A stretch of DNA of 5,650 nt, from assembly GCA_964492135.1 (NCBI GenBank), contig CAZBJW010000271.1, positions 1 through 5,650 on the forward strand. The letters run 5' to 3'. The notes below the pieces were generated by a model. That model had not been told where the DNA came from. It worked only from the letters and a program-made list of their open reading frames with translations, and made no database searches. Every line of letters starts with the position of its first letter. Position 1 is the stretch's first letter. Source of the DNA: CAYGAW01 sp964492135 (GTDB taxonomy: Bacteria; Chloroflexota; Anaerolineae; UBA7937; B3-Chlor). The position numbers were made by a program, and so were the translations under genes. Below are positions 1 through 5,650 of the stretch, one piece after another.

Positions 1-694
1 CACCATAGCTGCCATCCTCAAGCAGCATATCGAGACATGCCACGCCACCAGCTTTGAGCACGAGAGCCATTTGCACCACACGTTTGCCGAGGCTTTGCGC
101 CGCCGCCACGGCGACGCGTGCGTCCGGCTCTTCTTCCTGGTAGAGACGACGCAGACTATCCTTCCCCGCCCGATCGCGGGTCCAGCCCGCCGCCCCCAGG
201 TAGGACTGCCACGGGTCTCCTGCGACAGGTATGCAACTCAGCAGCACCGCATGATTGATCAGAGTCATTGCAGCCTGTTCCTGACCAGCGAAGATGTGGC
301 TGCCCTGCACTGCCACGCCCACCGTCTTCAGATTCCTGATCGCAACCTCGCCATAGTAGTGGTACAGGGTGTTGCCCAATCTGTCGATGAAACACTTCAA
401 CTGGCCGGGAATCCCCATATGATAGACTGGAACGGAGTAGATTATCGCATCGGCCGCTACCCACTTGTCGCGCAATTCCTGGAAATCGTCTTCGATCGCG
501 CAGTCGCCCAACTCCGCACACCTGAAACAAGACACACAGGGCCCCATCTCCTTCCCGGCAATGGAGTAGAGTTCGCTCTCCACCGCTCCAGCATTGGCCC
601 GCTTCGCTCCCTGTACAGCGCACTCCAGGAGATACCAGCTGTTTCCCCTCCTGCGGGGACTGGCGCTTATGCCGAGCAATTTGATCTCCTCCAT
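1..694 (-). CDS. Iron-sulfur flavoprotein / NADPH-dependent FMN reductase family, 3' end beyond the window
   Basis: Probable cytoplasmic electron carrier or reductase binding FMN and a [4Fe-4S] cluster. The frame is open from the ATG at 694 to base 1 (231 residues) with no stop, so the C-terminus is missing, probably by little because the tail resembles the end of the flavodoxin fold. Seen in the translation: an N-terminal FMN phosphate-binding loop, GISASPRRRGNS (residues 8-19); the compact cysteine motif C-x2-C-x2-C-x5-C at Cys53, 56, 59 and 65, typical of the Isf family; the flavodoxin-like signature PVYHMGIPGQLKCFIDR (about 89-105); and a GQE segment near 137. The start at 694 puts the first beta strand (IKLLGIS) where the family has it. 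GGCGG lies 4 nt upstream, and AGGAGG at 709-714 could serve a TTG at 697. It follows the aldolase by 69 bp in the same reading frame. Family call is firm; the redox partner is unknown. Confidence 0.87.
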   Translation of the reverse strand, partial: MEEIKLLGISASPRRRGNSWYLLECAVQGAKRANAGAVESELYSIAGKEMGPCVSCFRCAELGDCAIEDDFQELRDKWVAADAIIYSVPVYHMGIPGQLKCFIDRLGNTLYHYYGEVAIRNLKTVGVAVQGSHIFAGQEQAAMTLINHAVLLSCIPVAGDPWQSYLGAAGWTRDRAGKDSLRRLYQEEEPDARVAVAAAQSLGKRVVQMALVLKAGGVACLDMLLEDGSYG

Positions 695-763
695 CAATCC
701 GCCTTCTGCCTCCTCACTTCCCGCCGGGCGAACCCGCGTGAACACCTTCACACTCCATGGGTC

Positions 764-1405
764 CTACGCGCCGTTCACAGCGCTCACTAGCTCCCGTGCC
801 CGCTGAGTCAACACATCGAAAGTGGCCTCTGTTACCGCTTCTCTACTGACCAGGGCGCTGCCTACGCCCACCGCTGCGGCCCCTGCACGGATGAAATCGG
901 CCGCGTTGGAAGGCCCTATTCCTCCCGTGGGTACCAGCCGAACCTGGGGTAGAGGCGCCAGTACATCGCTTAGATAGCTTGGACCACCCAATCTTGCAGG
1001 GAAGACCTTGATCAGGTCAGCGCCCCACTCCCAGGCCGTGAGGATCTCAGTGGGAGTGAGAGTTCCTGGTATGGCTAGCACGCCATGGCGCTGGCACATC
1101 TCGATGGTGCCCCTGCTGAGAGTCGGCGAGACGATGAACCTAGCCCCACGCAGAATCGCCGACCTCGCTGTCTCTGGATCAAGCACTGTACCCGCTCCGA
1201 CCAGTACTTCGTTCCCGAAGGCCTCGGCTGATCGCTCGATGATCCTCAGTGCGTTGGGAGTGGTCATGGTGAATTCAATGGCGTCCACTCCACCCGCGCT
1301 GATAGCCTCAGCGGCACGCAGCGAGTGAGCAGAGCTGTCGAGCCTTATGATGCCGATGACTTTGTGGTCCAGTATCCGCTCGAGGTTCTTTTCCTTGGAG
1401 GTCAT
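764..1405 (-). CDS. eda: KDPG/KHG aldolase family (2-dehydro-3-deoxyphosphogluconate / 4-hydroxy-2-oxoglutarate aldolase)
   Basis: Class I aldolase that splits a 2-keto-3-deoxy sugar-acid phosphate or 4-hydroxy-2-oxoglutarate to pyruvate plus an aldehyde. The protein has 213 residues, the usual size for the single TIM-barrel domain. Visible motifs: IIRL at 19-22, GGVDAIEFTMTTPNA with the likely acid/base Glu44, VGAGTV (69-74), GARFIVSP (87-94), ADLIKVFPA with Schiff-base Lys133 (the same number as in E. coli Eda), and PTGGI plus GVGSALV for phosphate or carboxylate binding. ATG 1405 is chosen over a longer frame starting at 1453 because it begins directly before the first helix and forms an ATGA overlap with the iclR stop. 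Its own Shine-Dalgarno (GGAG, 11 nt away) is weak, so translation is probably coupled to iclR. The family is certain. No kinase or dehydratase of the Entner-Doudoroff route is nearby, so the true substrate may be a different 2-keto-4-hydroxy acid. Confidence 0.93.
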   Translation of the reverse strand: MTSKEKNLERILDHKVIGIIRLDSSAHSLRAAEAISAGGVDAIEFTMTTPNALRIIERSAEAFGNEVLVGAGTVLDPETARSAILRGARFIVSPTLSRGTIEMCQRHGVLAIPGTLTPTEILTAWEWGADLIKVFPARLGGPSYLSDVLAPLPQVRLVPTGGIGPSNAADFIRAGAAAVGVGSALVSREAVTEATFDVLTQRARELVSAVNGA

Positions 1406-2229
1406 GCTGGAGGCTTCTCCGCCGTCGTCTCCCCAAGAGCTCCTCGAGAACACCCCATGCGGATCGAGGCCTCACGGGCCGTGACCAGGACTCTGTCAAC
1501 TAAGCCCTCCTCAGCAATCAGCCGGTTCATCCGGTGCTCCGGCCCACTCACACTGATCGCTCCCACAACAGCTCCTCGATGGTTCCACACCGGCGCAGCC
1601 ACGCATTTCACGTCAGACTCATGCTCCACGTCATCCACGGCATAGCCCCGCTGCTCTATCCTTCTCAGTTCGCGCAGTAGCGCGTCCAAATCAGTGATCG
1701 TGTTGGGGGTGTGTGCTCGAAGGCCATTGGAGGCATAGTAGTCGCGCACCTCACCCGCTGGCACGAAGGCCAACATGCACTTGCCCAATCCCGTGCAGTA
1801 ACCAGGTGACCGCCCCCCCACGCGCGACCCCATCATGCCTATCGGCAACAACCCTTCCAGCTTCTCCAGATAGATCACTTCCATCCCGTTTCGATCCAGG
1901 ATCGCCAGGTGCACTGTTTCCTTGCATGCCCCTCGAAGGACCTCAAGGAGAGGCAGAACTCGCTCTCTCAGGTCAAGTCGAGATAGAAAGACAGCACCCA
2001 AGTCAAGACAGGCAACCCCGAGACGATAGCCGCCTGTCTGAGAGTTGTGCTCGACGTACCCCCGACTTTGAAGAGTCGCCAAGAGGCGATAAGTGGTGCT
2101 GGTGCTCAAGTTAAGCCGAGAACTCAGCTGGGAGAGTGTGAGCTCCGGATCGGACGCGGAGAAGGCAGAGAGCACCTCTAGTGCCCGCGTCACCGCCCGA
2201 ATCTGATATCGCTCGATATTGCTGGACAA
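1402..2229 (-). CDS. IclR-family transcriptional regulator
   Basis: DNA-binding regulator of 275 residues, normal for IclR proteins. The N-terminal winged helix-turn-helix spans about residues 10-70; the helices lie in LTLSQLSSRLNLSTSTTYRL (30-49) and LLATLQSRGYVE (49-60), and the wing is HNSQTGGYRLG. From about 80 to 260 runs the GAF-like effector-binding domain, with the IclR signature DDVEHESDVKCVAAPV and the following GAVVGAISVSGP. The start is TTG at 2229: it gives the expected short N-terminal arm, and AGGGGG, which overlaps the upstream stop, lies at a good distance. It sits 11 bp after the DUF917 gene and overlaps the aldolase start by 4 bp, so it is co-transcribed with the genes it likely controls. 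A 15-bp palindrome at the operon promoter is a good candidate for its operator, implying autoregulation. The effector is probably an acidic pathway metabolite (inference from the family). Confidence 0.95.
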   Translation of the reverse strand: MSSNIERYQIRAVTRALEVLSAFSASDPELTLSQLSSRLNLSTSTTYRLLATLQSRGYVEHNSQTGGYRLGVACLDLGAVFLSRLDLRERVLPLLEVLRGACKETVHLAILDRNGMEVIYLEKLEGLLPIGMMGSRVGGRSPGYCTGLGKCMLAFVPAGEVRDYYASNGLRAHTPNTITDLDALLRELRRIEQRGYAVDDVEHESDVKCVAAPVWNHRGAVVGAISVSGPEHRMNRLIAEEGLVDRVLVTAREASIRMGCSRGALGETTAEKPPA

Positions 2230-2245
2230 CCGACAGCCCCCTACT
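2230..2245 (-). promoter_or_regulatory. Ribosome binding site for the TTG start of iclR
   Basis: Reading the minus strand, AAGTAGGGGGCTGTCGG precedes the TTG at 2229. The TAG is the DUF917 stop, and the G-rich core AGGGGG lies 7-8 nt before the TTG. The ribosome ending DUF917 would be placed directly on the next start, consistent with coupled translation. A rare TTG start may keep regulator levels below those of the enzymes. No ATG or GTG offers a better start without cutting into the HTH region. Confidence 0.55.
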
Positions 2246-3377
2246 TCAATCCCTCAACTAAGGTTTCGATAGACTGGTACTTCAACTCCGGATAGCCATA
2301 CCGGGCAGGGCTAAAGGCGAGAGCTCCGGTCTGAGACTCGACCGCCTCACGGAGACGCTGATGACATCGCACTCCCACCAAAGCGAGCGGTATGCCCTCC
2401 GCCAACTCGACGCTCATGATACCGCGACCTGTGCTTGGCTCCAGCATGCAGACCAGATCGGGGAAAATAGCCTTGATCTCGTCATCTACCGAGAGCAACA
2501 TCGTCTCGTTCTTGATCACCAGTCGAGCCACGCGCCCCGCCTCTGGGCCTGTTCCCTTCAGGTGGGCCACAGTGTAGTAGAAACCCATCTTCTCGCCTTC
2601 TTCGAGGAGCTCGACACAACCCATGAAAAGAAGGACGCCTTGGAGAACCTTAGTAGCTGCAGCGACTGGATCACGGCCCTGTTCCCGCGCTCGTAGAACC
2701 GCACGACCGAGCTCAAGCGCCGCGGAGATGGTATCTGGAACGACCGCTCTCTTGGCCTGACGCCCCGTCATCGGGTAGTGGTTGTTGGCCCCCATCCCAC
2801 CACCTTTCGTCACCACCCAGCGGCCAAGTTCATCAGGGTATGTGGGCTCCACAGCCTCCTGGACCACCACTACGTTGCCTTGATAGTCGATCAGGGGCAT
2901 GGGCGTCAGGGACACGCCGTGGCCAATGAAGCTGGTCATCTGGGTCTCGGGCGCCGAGCGCCCCAGTGCGTCCCCATCGACAATTGGAAAGCCCAAGCGG
3001 GCTCCGAGGGTAAGGATGACTGGGGTGTTGAGCGCTCCAACCTCGAAGGGCACCACGTAGTCAATCGTCCTACCCAGGATGCCCTCCATGACACGCGTAA
3101 CTTCCAGCAACTCGAAACGTTGTTCCCAATGCTCCATCACTCCTTCGATCCCCATGGTCTCCAGGACCTTGACTGATCCCATGACACCGCCGCTCACGAC
3201 AGTGGCATTATCGTCTATCTCTTCGAGGGGAATGATGCTCGGCGTCCGACCGACGGCGAAATCGTGTTCCAGGATCGCGTGGCCCCAAGAGGGTGACCCA
3301 CCGCCGCCTGTGCCAACTATGGCCAAGCCTTCCAGGAGAGGAGCGACGTCCTCGGGAGAGAAGGAATAAAGGCTCAT
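2241..3377 (-). CDS. DUF917 / S-methyl-thiohydantoin desulfurase family protein
   Basis: A 378-residue protein of the DUF917 family (close to the usual ~360). Pfam now names the family, as I recall it, for an S-methyl-thiohydantoin desulfurase from bacterial ergothioneine breakdown; many members neighbour hydantoinase/oxoprolinase genes. Seen: an N-terminal glycine-rich loop GTGGGGSP (22-29); GGVMGS (63-68); VGALNTPV (113-120); the family hallmark VDGDALGRSAPETQMT (133-148); KGGGMGANNHYPMTG (191-205); and a C-terminal domain with FPDLVCMLEPSTGRGI and a final FSPARYGYPELKYQSIE. ATG 3377 is preferred over an upstream frame start at 3404 because AAGGAAAGGA lies 5 nt before it and the family begins there. 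It is first in the operon behind the 3458-3487 promoter and lies 3' of a racemase gene. Family membership is firm. Catalysis on a hydantoin or thiohydantoin ring is inference; the real substrate could be another cyclic imide or amide. Confidence 0.93.
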   Translation of the reverse strand: MSLYSFSPEDVAPLLEGLAIVGTGGGGSPSWGHAILEHDFAVGRTPSIIPLEEIDDNATVVSGGVMGSVKVLETMGIEGVMEHWEQRFELLEVTRVMEGILGRTIDYVVPFEVGALNTPVILTLGARLGFPIVDGDALGRSAPETQMTSFIGHGVSLTPMPLIDYQGNVVVVQEAVEPTYPDELGRWVVTKGGGMGANNHYPMTGRQAKRAVVPDTISAALELGRAVLRAREQGRDPVAAATKVLQGVLLFMGCVELLEEGEKMGFYYTVAHLKGTGPEAGRVARLVIKNETMLLSVDDEIKAIFPDLVCMLEPSTGRGIMSVELAEGIPLALVGVRCHQRLREAVESQTGALAFSPARYGYPELKYQSIETLVEGLK

Positions 3378-3433
3378 GGTTATCCTTTCCTTGTGGCTAC
3401 GCACTGCATCTGTCGTGGCGAGTTATCACTGTA

Positions 3434-3448
3434 TGAAAATGGTTTTCA
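3434..3448. promoter_or_regulatory. Perfect 15-bp palindrome, probable IclR-family operator
   Basis: TGAAAATGGTTTTCA is a perfect inverted repeat with 6-bp arms and a 3-bp centre. It begins about 3 bp downstream of the predicted transcription start of the DUF917 operon, a classic repressor position. Length and design match known IclR-family boxes: against the E. coli IclR consensus TGGAAATNATTTCCA it agrees at 11 of the 14 fixed positions (consensus from memory). Since iclR is the second gene of the operon, the simplest reading is negative autoregulation relieved by a metabolite. Confidence 0.65.
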
Positions 3449-3457
3449 GCACGCAAG

Positions 3458-3487
3458 ATACTAGCACAGATAACCTGCAATTGTCAA
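3458..3487 (-). promoter_or_regulatory. Sigma-70-type promoter of the DUF917-iclR-aldolase-flavoprotein operon
   Basis: On the minus strand the -35 element is a perfect TTGACA (3487-3482). An 18-bp spacer separates it from the -10 TAGTAT (3463-3458, 4 of 6 matches to TATAAT), which is preceded by TGC and so forms an extended -10. Transcription should begin near 3451, leaving a leader of about 73 nt before the DUF917 start. The region is richer in A and T than the flanking genes. No comparable promoter is visible before the racemase or the URO-D-fold gene inside the window. Confidence 0.8.
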
Positions 3488-3514
3488 GCCAGACGCTTAG
3501 AGCTCACGAAGGCG

Positions 3515-3541
3515 TGATCAAGTCCCAACCAGGGTTGATCA
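3515..3541. repeat. Inverted repeat upstream of the operon promoter, possible second regulator site
   Basis: TGATCAA (3515-3521) and TTGATCA (3535-3541) form perfect 7-bp arms around 13 bp. Nested in it is CAACC-AG-GGTTG (3526-3537), another perfect palindrome that shares bases with the right arm. The centre is about 77 bp upstream of the predicted transcription start, where activators often bind. It also lies about 33 bp after the racemase stop, but no T-run follows on the minus strand, so an intrinsic terminator is unlikely. Confidence 0.4.
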
Positions 3542-3573
3542 TGGGGAGCGAACTAGTGACGCGTGTCCCGAGG

Positions 3574-4299
3574 TCAATAGCCTCGGATCTCCTTCTCAGG
3601 CGGCGGCGGATAGGTCCGCTTGCTGTGGGAGAGGCCCGCCTCGACCATGGCCTCTGCCATCTTCACAGCCAGTGTGGTTGGATCAATCACGGGCACATTG
3701 TTGATTCCCTCTTTCTCCAGACCCTCCGCCAAGGCAATGGCGGTCCCAGCCATCCCTGTACACCCGAGAATGATGACGTGAGCCTCGTCCTCTCTGACTG
3801 CCTGGATCGACTGAGCGACAAGAGCGCCCAGCAGCCTCTCATGGTCATCCAGTTCCAGCACCGGGATACCGACCGTTCTCACAGATGCCAATTGCCGCGT
3901 CAGGCCCGCCCTAACGGCATGGTCGTGGAAAGCAATGATCAGAGTGTCCACAACCGTAACCACGGAGAACCTGTGCCCGAGCATGGACGCGACATGCATG
4001 GAAGTCTCAGCTGGCCCAATGACGGGAACGCACACCTTCTCACGAGCCGCCTCCACCCCAGGATCCCCCATACAATCAACAATCACTGCGTCCACGCCAT
4101 CCTGCTCAGCCTGTACAATCTTCGCCACCACGTCAGGCACCGCCAGTGCCTCGTCGTATCTACATTCTATGGACACAGGTCCCCTGTCAAGTGTGGCGAG
4201 GCTCATTTCTGTGTCCGCTCGGGCAGCGGCCCGATACTGTGCGAAGACTATGGCCACCAAGGGAGTGGGAATGACTGGTGCCACTACTCGGATCCTCAC
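3574..4299 (-). CDS. Asp/Glu/hydantoin racemase family protein, HyuE-like
   Basis: Cofactor-independent racemase of 241 residues, the normal length. The fold has two pseudo-symmetric halves, each giving one catalytic cysteine. Both are present: Cys76 in VIVDCMGDPGVEAARE and Cys180 in IILGCTGM. The C(x)GDPG form with the following A-A-R-E, and VIGPAETSMHVASMLGHRFSVVT (about 93-115), match hydantoin and allantoin racemases better than free amino-acid racemases or maleate isomerase. The start is GTG 4299, which puts the first beta strand RIRVVAPV at residue 2; GGGAG lies 10 nt upstream, a little far. The C-terminus carries a proline- and lysine-rich tail (PPPPEKE) outside the fold. It is 118 bp after the URO-D-fold gene and 196 bp before the DUF917 gene. 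In a pathway it would interconvert 5-substituted hydantoin enantiomers so that a stereospecific enzyme can use both. Exact substrate unknown. Confidence 0.9.
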   Translation of the reverse strand: MRIRVVAPVIPTPLVAIVFAQYRAAARADTEMSLATLDRGPVSIECRYDEALAVPDVVAKIVQAEQDGVDAVIVDCMGDPGVEAAREKVCVPVIGPAETSMHVASMLGHRFSVVTVVDTLIIAFHDHAVRAGLTRQLASVRTVGIPVLELDDHERLLGALVAQSIQAVREDEAHVIILGCTGMAGTAIALAEGLEKEGINNVPVIDPTTLAVKMAEAMVEAGLSHSKRTYPPPPEKEIRGY

Positions 4300-4417
4300 C
4301 GACTACATTCTCCCTTCCACTTCAGAGAGTGGCTGCAACTGCTCGCCGTCGCCTTGCCACCCTGGGGCGCTTCGGACTCTATGCCCGGTTTCGATGGCTG
4401 AAAGGACTCCAAGTGGA

Positions 4418-5566
4418 CTATGCATATACCCCGTACTCCATCCAGGCCTCCCACATGGCCATGATGTTCTCGGGCGGGACGTCAGGCTGGATGTTGTGGA
4501 CCGCAGCGAAAACCAAGCCGCCTCCAGGGGCCAGATCATCAATTCTTCGTTTGACCTCTTCGCGCACCTCGTCCGGCGTCCCTCTCGGAAGAACACGCTG
4601 AGTGTCCACCCCACCGCCCCAGAAGGTCAGTTCGTTTCCGAACTCCTGTTTCAGCTTTCGAGTATCACCCATTCCCGTGGCACTCACCTGCACGGGATTA
4701 AGAATATCCACTCCTATCTCGATGAAATCAGCAATCAGTTCGTGCACTGCGCCACAGGAATGCAAGAAGACGGCAGCTTGCGAGCGGCTCTTGATGAAGT
4801 CGAAGAGCTCTTTGTGCCGTGGTTTCACATAGCGTCGATACATCTCCGGTGATACCAACAGCCCTGACTGCCCTCCAAGATCGTCATACTCCACTGCTAC
4901 ATCTACGAGATCGCCGACTTCTTCCAAGGCTTTGCCCCAGAAGTCGAGATGAAACTGAAGCGTCACATCCAGGATCGCGTCCACAAGCGTAGGATCTCGC
5001 ACCAAATCTCCATACAGCTTCTCGTATCCGCGCAACCAGAAAGCTGATTCGAAGATGCCTCCGTACGCTGGGGCCATGGTCATTACCACTCCGTTGGCAG
5101 CTAGGTCTTGCGCTTGGTCCCGCAGGCCGCGAAAGCGTCCTGGATTGGCCCCATCAGGCCACGCCCAGTCGAACAGGTCCTGTGCTCCCGACAGGTGGGA
5201 AAGAGGATGGCCCACCATGTCGTAGTAGAGCCCTCGCTTCTTGGGCATCGCCCATTCTACACCCCACTCGTCTGTGAAGGCTAAACGTGTCCCCTTATCC
5301 TTCACTTCCGGTTCCCAGTCGTCGGGCGGATTGGGGAATAGCGGACGGACATCGACCTCAAGTTGTTGAAGCATGTCCTCGCCCGGTAGAGCCAGTTGCT
5401 GGACGCGGTGGCAAAGCGGCACGTGTTCCTCCATGCCCAAGAACCGTGCCAGATTCCGATAGGCGCCTCGGTGGATCCCCGTGACGTCCGACCCGCCTAT
5501 GTCCAATGGAACTCGATCTGGTTCACTGTGGGATAGACTGCACAGGATTCTGTCTCTGCTATTCAT
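4418..5566 (-). CDS. Uroporphyrinogen decarboxylase (URO-D) fold protein, MtaA/CmuA-like, probably not HemE
   Basis: A 382-residue TIM-barrel protein. The opening SRDRILCSLSHSEPDRVPLD (3-22) is typical of the catabolic/methyltransferase branch of the family. The arginine-rich substrate motif of true HemE is absent. A His-x-Cys pair, His269 and Cys271 in FLHSCGAVHELI, corresponds to the zinc site of corrinoid or coenzyme M methyltransferases such as MtaA. The third ligand position, cysteine in MtaA, falls in AAVHNIQPDVPPENI and reads His357 here. ATG 5566 is chosen because GAGG lies 7 nt upstream and the family starts there, although the frame stays open to the window edge. It probably acts in the cytoplasm on a methylated or carboxylated small molecule, possibly with a corrinoid protein encoded elsewhere (inference). 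It precedes the racemase and may be co-transcribed with it. Superfamily certain; reaction unknown. Confidence 0.9.
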   Translation of the reverse strand: MNSRDRILCSLSHSEPDRVPLDIGGSDVTGIHRGAYRNLARFLGMEEHVPLCHRVQQLALPGEDMLQQLEVDVRPLFPNPPDDWEPEVKDKGTRLAFTDEWGVEWAMPKKRGLYYDMVGHPLSHLSGAQDLFDWAWPDGANPGRFRGLRDQAQDLAANGVVMTMAPAYGGIFESAFWLRGYEKLYGDLVRDPTLVDAILDVTLQFHLDFWGKALEEVGDLVDVAVEYDDLGGQSGLLVSPEMYRRYVKPRHKELFDFIKSRSQAAVFLHSCGAVHELIADFIEIGVDILNPVQVSATGMGDTRKLKQEFGNELTFWGGGVDTQRVLPRGTPDEVREEVKRRIDDLAPGGGLVFAAVHNIQPDVPPENIMAMWEAWMEYGVYA

Positions 5567-5650
5567 GTTTCTGCCTCGTGATCCAGGGCCAAGATGCAAG
5601 GGCTTTCGTCGGACAGCAAGAGACGCAAGCGCTATGGTCGATTCTTGAGT

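Noticed and set aside
156..623. Minus-strand open frame of 155 codons
   Set aside because: It is out of frame with the flavoprotein on the same strand; the translation is rich in Gly, Arg and Cys and shows no family signature.
71..790. Long plus-strand open frame (239 codons) over the left end
   Set aside because: Its translation has no recognisable domain and is rich in His, Arg and Pro, as in antisense frames. The opposite strand encodes a flavoprotein with clear FMN and Fe-S motifs.
1008..1328. Plus-strand frame of 106 codons inside the aldolase
   Set aside because: Antisense shadow of a gene whose active-site motifs are all intact.
3378..3475. Three copies of a GGTTATC-like heptamer (3378-3384, 3421-3427 and inverted at 3469-3475)
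   Set aside because: Short and imperfect, with uneven roles: one lies between the Shine-Dalgarno and the start codon, another in the promoter spacer. Probably chance.
4317..4332. Small palindrome CCACT-6 bp-AGTGG just before the racemase ribosome site
   Set aside because: Only 5-bp arms, no T-run and no promoter nearby; too weak to call a terminator or operator.
3376..4401. Plus-strand open frame of 341 codons opposite the racemase
   Set aside because: It runs antisense to the racemase gene and across the promoter region. The His- and Ser-rich translation has no domain, while the minus strand has both catalytic cysteine motifs.
3935..4852. Plus-strand open frame of 305 codons
   Set aside because: Antisense to the racemase and URO-D-fold genes, with a Ser/Thr-rich low-complexity translation and no signature.
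5567..5650. N-terminal extension of the URO-D-fold protein, or the tail of another gene, at the right edge
   Set aside because: The frame upstream of the ATG is open to the edge (28 codons), and one other minus frame is also open, but neither translation is recognisable. The ATG at 5566 has a good ribosome site and fits the family's start. Nothing more can be supported in 84 bp.

Overview
The window is a stretch of bacterial chromosome with every supported gene on the minus strand, so it reads from high to low coordinates. It holds six protein genes of which five are complete. The order of transcription is: a URO-D/corrinoid-methyltransferase-fold protein, a hydantoin-type racemase, a DUF917 (S-methyl-thiohydantoin desulfurase family) protein, an IclR-family regulator, a KDPG/KHG aldolase, and an iron-sulfur flavoprotein that runs off the left edge. 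I see no tRNA, rRNA, CRISPR array, insertion sequence or phage gene. The DNA looks moderately GC-rich. Non-ATG starts (TTG for the regulator, GTG for the racemase) and a clean sigma-70-type promoter indicate a bacterium. The [4Fe-4S] flavoprotein and the MtaA-like URO-D protein lean towards an anaerobe or facultative anaerobe, for example a Chloroflexota or Firmicutes lineage. That placement is inference; the phylum cannot be read from the window.

Layout: positions 5566-4418 encode the URO-D-fold protein. A 118-bp gap with no convincing promoter or terminator follows, then the racemase (4299-3574). A 196-bp intergenic region (3573-3378) is the regulatory centre. It holds a strong promoter (TTGACA, 18-bp spacer, extended -10 TGC-TAGTAT), a perfect 15-bp palindrome just after the predicted transcription start, and a second inverted repeat upstream of the -35. 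This promoter drives DUF917 (3377-2241), iclR (2229-1402), eda-like aldolase (1405-764) and the flavoprotein (694 to the edge). These four genes are tightly packed: an 11-bp gap, a 4-bp ATGA overlap, and a 69-bp gap.

Function: the set looks like a regulated catabolic cluster, not housekeeping. DUF917 and the racemase point to a five-membered cyclic amide (a hydantoin or thiohydantoin). The URO-D-fold protein could move a methyl group. The aldolase would cleave a 2-keto-4-hydroxy acid to pyruvate, and the flavoprotein could supply or accept electrons. The IclR protein, encoded inside the operon, probably represses the promoter through the 15-bp palindrome until a pathway metabolite binds. No hydantoinase, transporter or corrinoid protein lies in the window, so the substrate is unknown. 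The combination is the main point of interest.
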